Shown here: positions 6,633-15,420 of the stretch, one piece after another
Layout of the letters: each line of letters starts with the position of its first letter
Position numbering within the stretch: the first letter of the stretch is position 1
Origin: Syntrophopropionicum sp964397525
GTDB taxonomy: Bacteria > Bacillota > Desulfotomaculia > Desulfotomaculales > Pelotomaculaceae
Length of the DNA: 34,811 nt
Direction: 5' to 3'
NCBI GenBank assembly: GCA_964397525.1
Contig: CAYNIY010000014.1
Location: 1-34,811 of the forward strand
Notes under the pieces: model-generated
The model's database searches: none
Told to the model about the DNA's origin: nothing
Seen by the model: only the letters and a program-made list of their open reading frames with translations
Program-made: the position numbers and the translations under genes

Positions 6633-9059
6633 TTATTCATCTGCCAGGACTTTGGCCACTGCCACCACCGTGTCGCCCTTATCGAGCCTCATTAATGTAA
6701 CACCCTGGGTCGCCCGGCCTATTTTTGAGATGTCCTCGGCATTAAACCTGATAACGATGCCCTCGGCGCTTACCATCATAATTTCCTCGTCGCCTTTAAT
6801 CATCTGCACCGCTACCACCAGGCCGTTCCGCTTGTTCACTTTAATATTAATGATCCCTTTGCCGCCCCTGGTCTGGGCGCGGTACTCGGTCAGCAGGGTC
6901 CGCTTGCCAAAGCCGTTTGCCGTTACCGTAAGCAAATTCGCCTCGGGACGAACTATTTCCATACCTACAACCTCGTCTTTGGGAGCCAGGCTGATCCCTT
7001 TTACGCCCCGGGTGTTGCGGCCCATCGGGCGTACCTGCTCCTCAGGGAAACGGATCGCCTGCCCTTTCCTTGTGGCTAAAACGATTTGCTCTTCCCCGCT
7101 GGTGAGCTTGACATCAACCAATTGGTCTTCCTCATTCAGAAAGATGGCGATAATGCCATCCCGACGGGAGGTGTCATATTGATCAAGAGATGTCTTCTTA
7201 ACCAGACCGTGCCCGGTAGCCATGATCAGGTACTGATCTGAATCGAATTCCTTGACGGGGATCACCGCTGAAATTTTTTCTTCGCCGCCAATATACAGCA
7301 GATTAACAATTGCTGTGCCTTTGGCCTGCCGCCCGGCTTCAGGTATTTCATGCACTTTCAGGCGGAATACCTTGCCCTGGTTGGTGAAAAACAGGATGTA
7401 GTGGTGTGTCGTGGTGACAAAGAGATGCCGCACAAAATCTTCTGTTTTGGTGCCCATGGCCATTACGCCGCGGCCGCCCCTGCGCTGGGACCGGTAAGTG
7501 TCCAGGGGGATTCTCTTGATGTAGCCCTGGTTGGTGATCGTGATCACGGCGTCCTCTTCGGGGATCAGGTCTTCGGTGCCAAAAGTAACCTCTTCATCAG
7601 AGATGACCGAGCGCCGCGGGTCGGCAAATTTTTTCCTGATCGCCAAAAGTTCTTTTGCAATGATCTCCAGGACCTTCTTCTCACTGGCCAGTATGCCGCG
7701 CAGGTAAGCGATCCTGGCCATGAGCTCATTGTATTCCTGCTCCAGTTTTTCCAGCTCCAGGCCAGTCAGCTGCCGCAGCCGCATTTCAACGATCGCCTCG
7801 GACTGTTTTTCCGAGAGGGCGAATCTTTCACATAACGCTTTCTTTGCCAGATCAGTGGTCCGGGAGGCCCGGATGATCCTGATCACTTCGTCCAGGTTGT
7901 CGACAGCGATGCGGAGTCCCTCAACGATATGGGCGCGGTCTTCCGCCTTCTTCAGATCAAAGCGGGTGCGCCTGACGATAATATCTTTTTGGTGTTCCAA
8001 ATAGTAAAACAAAAACTGCTTCAGGTTTAAAACCTGGGGCTGCCCTTCAACCAGGGCCAGCATGTTTACCCCGAAGCTGTCCTGCATCTGGGTGTGCTTG
8101 TACAGCTGGTTCAGGAGCACCTGCGGGTTCGCATCCCGTTTCAGTTCAATCATAATCCTCATCCCGCGGCGGTCCGATTCGTCACGCAGGTCGCTGATGC
8201 CATCTAATTTCTTGTCCTTAACCAGCTCGGCTATTTTTTCAATCAGCTTGGCCTTGTTTACCTGATAGGGTATCTCATTGACGATGATGCAGTTTCTGCC
8301 GGAGTCGGTTTTTTCGATTACAGTTTTGGCACGCACTTTGACAGATCCCCTGCCGGTGCGGAATGCGTTCCAGATCCCTTCCCTGCCCATGATGGTGCCG
8401 CCGGTGGGAAAATCAGGCCCTTTGATCACCGTCATCAGATCTTTGATGTCTGCTTCCGGGTTGTTAATCAGCATGATTACCCCGTCGATCACTTCAGCCA
8501 GGTTATGGGGCGGAATGTTCGTCGCCATACCCACAGCAATGCCAGCCGATCCATTGATCAGCAGGTTGGGGATCCGGGCAGGCAAGACTGTCGGCTCATC
8601 GTTTTTAGCATCGTAGTTGGGGATGAAATCAACCGTATCTTTATCTATATCCACCAGCATTTCCAGGCTTATCTTGGCCATCCGCGCTTCGGTATACCGC
8701 ATGGCTGCGGCAGAGTCCCCATCTACTGAGCCAAAGTTGCCGTGGCCGTCCACCAGCGGGTAGCGGCTGGCAAAATCCTGGGCCAGCCGGACCAGGGCAT
8801 CGTACACGGAAGTATCCCCGTGCGGGTGGTATTTGGCCAGCACTTCACCTACGATATAGGCTGATTTGCGGTGGGCTTTGTCCGGCGACAGGCCCAGGGA
8901 ATGCATGGCATAAAGAATGCGGCGGTGCACAGGTTTTAAGCCGTCCCGCACGTCAGGCAGCGCCCGCCCCACAATAACACTCATGGCGTAGTCCAGGTAG
9001 GAATGCTTCATTTCCACGTTTATATCAAGCGGTAACACTTTACCGGTATTAGAAGCCAA
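6633..9059 (-). CDS. gyrA: DNA gyrase subunit A
   Basis: Breakage-reunion subunit of gyrase, which introduces negative supercoils with GyrB. The roughly 808-residue product has the N-terminal core, with the active-site tyrosine in AAAMRYTEARM and the quinolone-determining segment HPHGDTSVYDALVRLAQ, and the C-terminal beta-pinwheel with the GyrA box QRRGGRG. Threonine stands at the position of E. coli Ser83, a common natural state in clostridia. The start is uncertain: the frame runs to a GTG at 9074, but a GGAGGTGA there is better used as Shine-Dalgarno for TTG at 9059. It is 83 bp downstream of gyrB and probably co-transcribed. Confidence 0.97.
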   Translation of the reverse strand: MASNTGKVLPLDINVEMKHSYLDYAMSVIVGRALPDVRDGLKPVHRRILYAMHSLGLSPDKAHRKSAYIVGEVLAKYHPHGDTSVYDALVRLAQDFASRYPLVDGHGNFGSVDGDSAAAMRYTEARMAKISLEMLVDIDKDTVDFIPNYDAKNDEPTVLPARIPNLLINGSAGIAVGMATNIPPHNLAEVIDGVIMLINNPEADIKDLMTVIKGPDFPTGGTIMGREGIWNAFRTGRGSVKVRAKTVIEKTDSGRNCIIVNEIPYQVNKAKLIEKIAELVKDKKLDGISDLRDESDRRGMRIMIELKRDANPQVLLNQLYKHTQMQDSFGVNMLALVEGQPQVLNLKQFLFYYLEHQKDIIVRRTRFDLKKAEDRAHIVEGLRIAVDNLDEVIRIIRASRTTDLAKKALCERFALSEKQSEAIVEMRLRQLTGLELEKLEQEYNELMARIAYLRGILASEKKVLEIIAKELLAIRKKFADPRRSVISDEEVTFGTEDLIPEEDAVITITNQGYIKRIPLDTYRSQRRGGRGVMAMGTKTEDFVRHLFVTTTHHYILFFTNQGKVFRLKVHEIPEAGRQAKGTAIVNLLYIGGEEKISAVIPVKEFDSDQYLIMATGHGLVKKTSLDQYDTSRRDGIIAIFLNEEDQLVDVKLTSGEEQIVLATRKGQAIRFPEEQVRPMGRNTRGVKGISLAPKDEVVGMEIVRPEANLLTVTANGFGKRTLLTEYRAQTRGGKGIINIKVNKRNGLVVAVQMIKGDEEIMMVSAEGIVIRFNAEDISKIGRATQGVTLMRLDKGDTVVAVAKVLADE

Positions 9060-9142
9060 GCCGGTCACCTCCACATAAAACTACCAGGGGAATTATATCA
9101 AAATCCAGTTCGCGGATCAAACAAGCTGATCTTAAGTTATTC

Positions 9143-11056
9143 TTAAACATCAAGGTTCCGTACCAGACGGGCGTTTTCGAAAATGTAATCCCGGCGCGGC
9201 TCCACTCTGTCCCCCATCAGCATGGAAAAGACTGAGTCCGCCTCGATAGCGTCGTCCAGGGTAACCTGCATTACCGTCCTGGTCTCGGGATCCATGGTGG
9301 TTTCCCAGAGCTGAATGGCGTCCATTTCACCCAGACCTTTATACTGCTGGATGGAGATGCCGCTCCTGCCGATTTGTTTTAAAAGTTTTTCCAGCTCGGC
9401 GTCGTTGTATACGTAGTTTTCACTTTTCCCTTTTTTGACCCTGTATAAAGGCGGCTGCGCGATATAAATATATCCTGATTCCACCAGCGGCTTCATATAA
9501 CGGTAAAAGAAAGTGAGCAGCAGCGTCCTGATGTGGGCGCCGTCGACATCTGCGTCAGACATCAGGATCACCTTGTGATACCTGGCCTTGGAGATATCGA
9601 ATTCTTCACTGATGCCGGTGCCCAGGGCTGTAATCATGGACCGGATTTCTTCATTGGCCAGGATCTTATCCAGGCGTGCTTTTTCTACATTTAAAATTTT
9701 ACCCCGTAAGGGCAGTATAGCCTGAAAGCGCCTGTCCCGGCCCTGTTTGGCCGAGCCGCCGGCGGAGTCTCCTTCGACAATATACATCTCGCAGGCTGAA
9801 GGGTCGCGCTCGGAGCAGTCCGCCAGTTTGCCCGGCAGGGTTGTGCTTTCCAGGGCGCTTTTCCGCCTGGTCAGTTCTTTAGCCTTGCGGGCAGCCTCCC
9901 GCGCCCGGGAAGAGGTGATGGATTTTTCCAGAATATTCTTGGCAATAGCTGGGTTTTCTTCAAGAAATGTTCCCAGTCCCTCGCCCACAACAGTATCAAC
10001 GATTCCTCTTACCTCACTGTTGCCAAGTTTTGTCTTGGTCTGTCCCTCAAATTGCGGTTCCGGCACTTTCACGCTGATCACCGCGGTGATGCCCTCCCGG
10101 ATATCTTCTCCCAGCAGGTTGCTCACACCGTTTTTTAATAAATTATATTTGCGCCCGTAGTCGTTGATCACCCTGGTGAGGGCGGCCTTAAAACCAGCCT
10201 CGTGCGTCCCGCCTTCTGTGGTATTGATGTTGTTGGCATAAGAAAAAATGTTGTCTGCGGCATAGGAGTCTGTGTACTGCAGGGCTATTTCCACCATAAC
10301 CTCGTCCTTCTGTTTTTGAAAGAAGATCGGTTTGGGGTGAAGCGGCGTTTTACTCCTGTTCAGGTGTTTGACGTAATCTATGATACCGCCCTCATGCTCA
10401 TACTCCACTACCTGGCCTGAACGCTTATCCTTGAAGATAATCTTCAGTCCCGCATTCAGGAAAGATAATTCTCTCAAGCGCACGGAAAGGATATCCTGGT
10501 TAAAAACAAGTTCTTCGAATATTTCCGGATCTGGCTTGAAGGTTATTTTTGTGCCGTCGCTTTTGCTTTTGCCGACTATCAGCAATTCAGTTACAGGAAC
10601 GCCCCTGTTGTATTTTTGGAAATAGACATTCCCGTTCCGCCTGACTTCCACCTCAAGCCACTCGGAAAGCGCATTGACCACTGAAACACCGACACCATGC
10701 AGGCCGCCGGAGACTTTATAACCTCCCCCGCCAAACTTGCCGCCGGCATGAAGTATCGTCAGCACCACTTCAACCGCAGGCCTGCCCGTTTTGGGATGGA
10801 TATCGACTGGAATCCCCCGGCCGTTATCAATTACTGTCACGGTATTGTCTTCATTGATACTGACTTCGATCTTATTGCAGAAACCAGCCATGGCTTCGTC
10901 AATACTGTTGTCAACCACCTCGTATACCAAGTGATGCAGACCTCTGGAGCTGGTACTGCCTATATACATGCTGGGCCTGCGCCTTACGGCTTCCAGCCCT
11001 TCCAGGACCTGAATCTCTTCTGCGTCATATCGGTTGTTATCGGTATCATCAGCCAA
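9143..11056 (-). CDS. gyrB: DNA gyrase subunit B
   Basis: ATPase subunit of gyrase. The 637-residue product contains the GHKL ATPase domain (EVVDNSIDEA near residue 48, GRGIPVD, GLHGVGVSVVNAL), the transducer domain, and the TOPRIM domain (EGDSAGGSAKQGRDR and the metal-binding DADVDGAHI). The C-terminal tail ends in the usual KGLGEMDAIQLWETTMDP region. It begins with TTG at 11056, preceded by a purine-rich AAGGGGGTGG about 8 nt upstream. It follows remB by 40 bp and precedes gyrA, so the dnaA-dnaN-recF-remB-gyrB-gyrA order of the Bacillota origin is kept. Confidence 0.98.
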   Translation of the reverse strand: MADDTDNNRYDAEEIQVLEGLEAVRRRPSMYIGSTSSRGLHHLVYEVVDNSIDEAMAGFCNKIEVSINEDNTVTVIDNGRGIPVDIHPKTGRPAVEVVLTILHAGGKFGGGGYKVSGGLHGVGVSVVNALSEWLEVEVRRNGNVYFQKYNRGVPVTELLIVGKSKSDGTKITFKPDPEIFEELVFNQDILSVRLRELSFLNAGLKIIFKDKRSGQVVEYEHEGGIIDYVKHLNRSKTPLHPKPIFFQKQKDEVMVEIALQYTDSYAADNIFSYANNINTTEGGTHEAGFKAALTRVINDYGRKYNLLKNGVSNLLGEDIREGITAVISVKVPEPQFEGQTKTKLGNSEVRGIVDTVVGEGLGTFLEENPAIAKNILEKSITSSRAREAARKAKELTRRKSALESTTLPGKLADCSERDPSACEMYIVEGDSAGGSAKQGRDRRFQAILPLRGKILNVEKARLDKILANEEIRSMITALGTGISEEFDISKARYHKVILMSDADVDGAHIRTLLLTFFYRYMKPLVESGYIYIAQPPLYRVKKGKSENYVYNDAELEKLLKQIGRSGISIQQYKGLGEMDAIQLWETTMDPETRTVMQVTLDDAIEADSVFSMLMGDRVEPRRDYIFENARLVRNLDV

Positions 11057-11096
11057 CAGAAAACCACCCCCTTACACATTATAAAATTCTATTTTC

Positions 11097-11345
11097 TTAA
11101 AGTTCAAAAATATCATCCGCTCTCTTCTTCAGAGTACTGCAAGAAATCGGTGACATGTAGATCTCCCTGTTTGTTACCACAAAAGACTTTTCTCTGTCTT
11201 TGGCATAAATATTTTTAATAAAACCCTCGTCCCCGGCCGTTTTTATAAACTCTTTGGTCACAGCTGCCTGACCGGCCCGGATATTCAAAATGGCGATTAT
11301 ATCCTTCTTTAGAACTACAACATCTCCCCCGAGGTGCAGAAACAT
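11097..11345 (-). CDS. remB: RemB-like DUF370 protein
   Basis: An 82-residue DUF370 protein corresponding to B. subtilis RemB/YaaB, which sits at the same place between recF and gyrB. B. subtilis RemB has been linked to extracellular-matrix gene regulation alongside RemA; the role in this organism is unknown. The sequence starts MFLHLGGDVVV, as in the family. ATG at 11345 is chosen over the longer frame because GGAGGA at 11351-11356 is 5 nt upstream. That site lies in the last codons of recF, whose stop is only 1 nt before this start, so translation is likely coupled. Confidence 0.9.
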   Translation of the reverse strand: MFLHLGGDVVVLKKDIIAILNIRAGQAAVTKEFIKTAGDEGFIKNIYAKDREKSFVVTNREIYMSPISCSTLKKRADDIFEL

Positions 11346-11346
11346 G

Positions 11347-12462
11347 CTATTCCTCCTTAGTGTCAACGACTTTCCCTGCGCTTACAACAAATTTTTTTAC
11401 GGTGAAATTATTCTTCGGCTTGAACCTGTTTTCGTCGGTAGAAGTGACAAAAGTCTGAACCAATCCTAATACCCGGTTTAACAGCGCCTGGCGCCGGTTT
11501 TCATCGAGCTCAAAGAGAACATCATCAAGCAGCAGGATCGGGTATTCGCCAATTTCCTGGTACCACTGCAGGATCTGAGATATTTTCAGAGTTAATACTA
11601 TGGTCCGCTGCTGGCCCTGAGAACCGTAAATTCTCGCATCCTTGTTGTCAATATATAAATTAAAGTCATCCCTGTGCGGTCCGATCAGGGACTGGGAACG
11701 CTTGATTTCCTCTTCTTCAATTTCCTGGATTTCTTTTATAAACTGGCGGTAAATTTCTTCTTCAGAAGAAGGGCTGTTGATTTTTATTGATGAAAGATAG
11801 CGGATATCCAGCACTTCTTTTTCACCGGTTAAATCATAGTGGATCTTCCTGATCAACGGGCTTAAGTTTTTAAACAATTCCATTCTCATGGACAGCAGCT
11901 TTGCGCCGTACCGGCAGAGCTGCTCATTCCATACAAGCAGCGCATCGCTTTTTGATGATTTATCTTTAATTTCTCTGAGTAAATTGTTGCGTTGAAGTAG
12001 CACCCTGTTGTAAAGCCCTAGAAAATGCCCGTACTGGGGGTGAAAAGGACCAAATTCCAGGTCTAAAAAACGCCTCCGGTCTTGCGGTGAGCCTTTGACC
12101 AGGATCAAATCTTCCGGTTTAAATAAAACTATTCCCGGCCACCCCTGTGGATAACCACGGGATAATACACCGTTTACCTCGATTTTTTTTTTGCCCGGCA
12201 ACAGCTCTGCCCTGACCTCAACCTGCCGGCTGTTTGTTTCAAACTGGCAGTTGATATATGAAAATTCTTTCTGCCAGTTAATTATTTCTGTTTCTCTCGC
12301 GGTGCGAAATGATTTGCCTGTACATGCAATAAAAATAGCTTCGAGAATATTGGTTTTCCCTTGGGCATTGGCACCGCTGAAGATGTTAAAAAACTTGTCC
12401 GGCTCAATGACCTGACTGCTGTAATTCCTGAAGTTGGTTATTTCCAGGCGTTTGAGATACAA
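11347..12462 (-). CDS. recF: DNA replication and repair protein RecF
   Basis: SMC-like ATPase that helps load RecA at single-strand gaps and replication forks. The 371-residue protein has Walker A GANAQGKTNILEA near residue 30, the ABC signature GSQGQQRTIVL near residue 280, and Walker B with D-loop PILLLDDVLFELD near residue 305. It starts with TTG at 12462; a GAGGAG about 9 nt upstream lies over the end of dnaN, whose stop is 4 nt away. The S4-domain gene (yaaA/rlbA) that stands between dnaN and recF in B. subtilis is absent here. Confidence 0.97.
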   Translation of the reverse strand: MYLKRLEITNFRNYSSQVIEPDKFFNIFSGANAQGKTNILEAIFIACTGKSFRTARETEIINWQKEFSYINCQFETNSRQVEVRAELLPGKKKIEVNGVLSRGYPQGWPGIVLFKPEDLILVKGSPQDRRRFLDLEFGPFHPQYGHFLGLYNRVLLQRNNLLREIKDKSSKSDALLVWNEQLCRYGAKLLSMRMELFKNLSPLIRKIHYDLTGEKEVLDIRYLSSIKINSPSSEEEIYRQFIKEIQEIEEEEIKRSQSLIGPHRDDFNLYIDNKDARIYGSQGQQRTIVLTLKISQILQWYQEIGEYPILLLDDVLFELDENRRQALLNRVLGLVQTFVTSTDENRFKPKNNFTVKKFVVSAGKVVDTKEE

Positions 12463-12466
12463 TCAA

Positions 12467-13579
12467 TCAGCTCTCCTCACGCAGCCGGACCGGAAGGAGC
12501 AGGGAAAGATATTCCATCTCCCCTACCGGCTTTAGAATTACCGGGCTTAAGGGGCCGGTAAACTCAAGGACAACCTCTTCCGTACCGATTGCCTTCAATG
12601 CATCGTTTAGGTAACGCGCGTTAAAAGCGAACTGCAGGTTTTCCCCCTCCTGGAAAACAGGCATTTCCTCTCGCACGCGTCCTGCCTCCGTATTAACTGA
12701 GACCACCAGGCTGTTATCACTAATGTTAATTTTGATTATTGGTGAACCTTCCCTGGTAAGCAGTGCCGCCCTTTCAGATGACTCGGCCAAATCTCTGGCT
12801 TTTAAGCGAATTCTGGAGACATACTCTTTAGGTATAACCTGCCGGTAATTTGGAAAATTGCCCCCGATCAGCCGTGACACTAAACACACCTCACCGACAT
12901 TAAAAATTACCTGGTTTTCTGCTGCTGTTATTTCTACCGGCAGATCAGACGACCCGGTTACCCTTGCCAGTTCATTTAGTGTTTTCCCGGGGATTATTAA
13001 ATTTATGTTTAGATCCCCTTTTTTATCAAGTGAAATTTTTCGCCAGGCCAGTCTGTGCGTATCCGTCGCCACAACATTAATATCGCCGCTTACTATTTCA
13101 AACAGCACCCCTGTATACAGCGGGCGGTTTTCATCTTTTGCGGTGGCAAAAAGCACCTGTCTGATTAACTCCCTTAAATCCTCTCCCAGCACACTAAACT
13201 TTATGTCACCAGCCGGCAGGGGAAAATCAGGAAACTCTTCTACCGGGTAACCATTAATATTGGCCTCACTCTGTCCGTATTGTACCGTGACACTCCCATT
13301 CACCGGATCTGCTTTGAAAAGAATGGGCACATCAGGTATTCGCCTGATTAATTCGGTTATCACTTTTGCCGGCAGTACGGCTTGTCCCGTTTCCAACACT
13401 TCAGCCTGGAAAGAACAGCTGATTCCCAGTTCAAGGTCGGTGGCTGAAATAACCACACCGCTCTCTCCTGTTTCAAACTTGATGCCGCTTAATATAGGCA
13501 GGGGATTTTTTAAAGAAACTGCCCGCTGCACAATCTGTAAGGCATTCAGAAGCTCTTCTTTATTGCTGGAAAAATTCAT
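12467..13579 (-). CDS. dnaN: DNA polymerase III beta subunit (sliding clamp)
   Basis: Ring-shaped homodimeric processivity clamp for DNA polymerase III. The 370-residue length is typical and three repeated clamp folds can be followed (about 1-120, 128-245, 246-370). Family segments include KNPLPILSGI near the start, ATDTHRLAW in the middle and LSPVILKP near the end, with the C-terminal LLPVRL that ends most clamps. ATG at 13579 has GGGAG 8-9 nt upstream. It lies 213 bp downstream of dnaA, and that gap contains the AT-rich part of oriC; recF follows 4 bp after its stop. Confidence 0.98.
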   Translation of the reverse strand: MNFSSNKEELLNALQIVQRAVSLKNPLPILSGIKFETGESGVVISATDLELGISCSFQAEVLETGQAVLPAKVITELIRRIPDVPILFKADPVNGSVTVQYGQSEANINGYPVEEFPDFPLPAGDIKFSVLGEDLRELIRQVLFATAKDENRPLYTGVLFEIVSGDINVVATDTHRLAWRKISLDKKGDLNINLIIPGKTLNELARVTGSSDLPVEITAAENQVIFNVGEVCLVSRLIGGNFPNYRQVIPKEYVSRIRLKARDLAESSERAALLTREGSPIIKINISDNSLVVSVNTEAGRVREEMPVFQEGENLQFAFNARYLNDALKAIGTEEVVLEFTGPLSPVILKPVGEMEYLSLLLPVRLREES

Positions 13580-13792
13580 TTTATTTCTCCCATCGTAATA
13601 TTGTTATGTTCATATCTTTAAACAGTAATAGTAGTATACGCTGTGTTTTATGTGTATAAGGATTACAAAAACATGACAACAAAAGCTTTGCGGCTGTTTA
13701 TAAAAATAAAATTAAAAAACAGTAAAAATAAATATTAAATATTTATTTTTAAATACCCACAAAACAAATAACATTTCATACAAAAGAATGAT
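13580..13792. other. oriC: oriC, dnaA-dnaN part: DnaA boxes and AT-rich unwinding region
   Basis: This gap carries a perfect DnaA box TTATACACA on the minus strand (13651-13659) and a one-mismatch box TTATAAACA (13695-13703). Beside them is a long A+T stretch (about 13700-13760) suited to duplex opening. In B. subtilis the unwinding element likewise lies between dnaA and dnaN, with further boxes upstream of dnaA; the same split layout is seen here. Any dnaN promoter would also be in this gap, but no clear -35/-10 pair was found. Confidence 0.75.
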
Positions 13793-15133
13793 CTAACTTT
13801 TTTTAATTAAACTGATCAGATCTTTTATAGTTTCCTGAAAAACAGGGTTTTTATTTAATTCAGTGTTTATTTTATCATTGGCGTGGATGACGGTTGTATG
13901 GTCACGCCCGCCAAAAGAATTGCCAATCTGGGGCAATGAGGAGTCTGTCAGTTCTCTTGACAGGTACATGGCTATCTGGCGGGGAAAAGATATTGAACGG
14001 TTTCTTTTTTTGGATTTAAAATCTTCAATTTTTAAACTATAAAATTCAGATACAACTTCTTGAATTAAGGGTATGGTAATGGGCCTGTTCCTGTTGGGAA
14101 TAATGTCTTTTAAAACGTCCGCGGCCATTTCAGGGCTTATTTCTTCGCCAGCAAAGGAAGAACGGGCGATGACACGGTTAAGCGCACCTTCCAGGATACG
14201 GATGTTTGATTGAATCTTATTGGCAATAAAAACGATGGTATCATCGGGAACCGACAGGTTTTCCAGCTGTGCTTTTTTACGCAGGATGGCAATTCGTGTC
14301 TCCAGGTCCGGCGGCTGGATATCAGTAATGAGGCCCCATTCAAAACGTGACCGGAGCCGGTCCTCAAGGGTGGGAATTTCCCTGGGCGGGCGGTCACTGG
14401 AAATAATTATTTGTTTATTTGCTTCGTACAAGGTGTTAAATGTATGGAAAAATTCCTCCTGGGTCCTTTCCTTGCCTGCCAGGAACTGTATGTCGTCAAC
14501 CAGTAAAATGTCCATCCCGCGGTATTTATTTCTGAATTCCACAGTCTTATCATCACGGATAGAGTTAATCAGCTCGTTCGTGAATTTTTCAGAAGTTACA
14601 TAAAAGACATTCAGCTTAGGGCTGCGTTCCATGATGTACTGACCAATAGCATGCATGAGGTGGGTTTTACCCAGGCCGACGCCGCCATATATGAATAGTG
14701 GATTATAAGCCTTGGCGGGAGCTTCCGCGACGGCAAAACAGGCGGCATGAGTGAACCTGTTGCTGTTGCCGATAATAAAGGTATCAAAGGTATACTTGGG
14801 ATTCAATGGAGATGAATGAGGGTTTTCAGTGGGTTTTTCTGCTGTTTTTTTTATCGGATCATCCTTTATTTCCGGGATCTCGCTGGCCAGGAGAAACTGA
14901 ACGCTGATATCCTGCCTGGCAATGTTTTGTAATATATCTTTCAGCAGAGGAGTGTACCGGTCGCTGAGCCAGTCGCGGGAAAAGTTGTTCGGCACCTCGA
15001 TGATAATAGTATTGTCATGACAGCCCAGCGGTTTGAGAGGTTTTAACCAGGTATCAAAAGAATTTTTATTAATCCTTTTCTCTAAAAGTTTTAAAGTTTG
15101 TTCCCAGAGACTCAACACTTCACTTCTTAACAC
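13793..15133 (-). CDS. dnaA: Chromosomal replication initiator DnaA
   Basis: AAA+ ATPase that binds DnaA boxes, opens the origin and recruits the helicase. The 446-residue protein has domain I (about 1-85, SLWEQTLKLLEKRINKNSF), a short linker, the AAA+ domain with Walker A GGVGLGKTHLM and Walker B ILLVDDIQFLAGK, and the DNA-binding domain IV with GGRDHTTVIHA. The frame is open to an ATG at 15232, but GTG at 15133 is chosen because GGGGG (15141-15145) lies 7 nt upstream and the product then starts at domain I. The leader contains a DnaA-box-overlapped promoter and two inverted repeats, which suggests autoregulation. Confidence 0.98.
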   Translation of the reverse strand: MLRSEVLSLWEQTLKLLEKRINKNSFDTWLKPLKPLGCHDNTIIIEVPNNFSRDWLSDRYTPLLKDILQNIARQDISVQFLLASEIPEIKDDPIKKTAEKPTENPHSSPLNPKYTFDTFIIGNSNRFTHAACFAVAEAPAKAYNPLFIYGGVGLGKTHLMHAIGQYIMERSPKLNVFYVTSEKFTNELINSIRDDKTVEFRNKYRGMDILLVDDIQFLAGKERTQEEFFHTFNTLYEANKQIIISSDRPPREIPTLEDRLRSRFEWGLITDIQPPDLETRIAILRKKAQLENLSVPDDTIVFIANKIQSNIRILEGALNRVIARSSFAGEEISPEMAADVLKDIIPNRNRPITIPLIQEVVSEFYSLKIEDFKSKKRNRSISFPRQIAMYLSRELTDSSLPQIGNSFGGRDHTTVIHANDKINTELNKNPVFQETIKDLISLIKKS

Positions 15134-15170
15134 TTCTAAACCCCCTGAATAAATGAAAAATAATAAGAGC

Positions 15171-15205
15171 CTAAAAAACCCTCCTTGGAATGGGAGGTGT
15201 TTTAG
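15171..15205 (-). terminator. Terminator-like hairpin in the dnaA leader
   Basis: On the minus strand CCTCC (15193-15197) and GGAGG (15180-15184) flank an 8-nt loop, followed by G and then six Ts (15173-15178). Outer CTAAAA and TTTTAG bases could extend it. It lies about 40 nt upstream of the dnaA start. It could attenuate dnaA transcription; the stem is short, so this is tentative. Confidence 0.35.
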
Positions 15206-15226
15206 TTTGGTTATTAACAGTTTTCT

Positions 15227-15262
15227 CCACATTTTATTATTAACGTGCTGTATAAAATGTGG
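15227..15262. repeat. Perfect 11-bp inverted repeat in the dnaA leader
   Basis: CCACATTTTAT (15227-15237) is matched exactly by ATAAAATGTGG (15252-15262) across a 14-nt spacer. The left arm overlaps the DnaA-box-like TTCTCCACA. It would form a hairpin in the dnaA mRNA leader or be a two-fold protein-binding site. Confidence 0.7.
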
Positions 15263-15288
15263 CTTAAAAACGCACGGCGGCCACTAAA

Positions 15289-15317
15289 ATAATACCAAAA
15301 TTTACTTAAGTTATCAA
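15289..15317 (-). promoter_or_regulatory. Candidate dnaA promoter overlapped by a DnaA box
   Basis: On the minus strand TTGATA (15312-15317) is 17 nt upstream of TATTAT (15289-15294); each matches five of six consensus bases. The -35 is inside the DnaA-box-like TTATCAACA (15311-15319), so DnaA binding would block the promoter. The start would be near 15282, giving a leader of about 150 nt. Confidence 0.65.
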
Positions 15318-15391
15318 CAGGCTTTTTTTAAGAATGCGGGGCTCCCAGACCAGTATTCTGATGCTGGCTTTCAGCCCGGCATCGTTGCTCC

Positions 15392-15420
15392 TTGACGAGG
15401 TAAATTGATTACTATATAAT
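15392..15420 (+). promoter_or_regulatory. Candidate rpmH promoter
   Basis: TTGACG (15392-15397) is 17 nt upstream of a perfect TATAAT (15415-15420). A start near 15427 would leave about 57 nt before rpmH. Confidence 0.75.

Noticed and set aside
13621..13660. DnaA-trio-like triplets beside the perfect DnaA box
   Set aside because: Triplets on either strand do not fit the known trio pattern clearly enough to claim them.
15134..15232. Extended N-terminus for DnaA from ATG at 15232
   Set aside because: The added residues are unlike DnaA, no Shine-Dalgarno precedes the ATG, and the segment overlaps origin boxes and hairpins.
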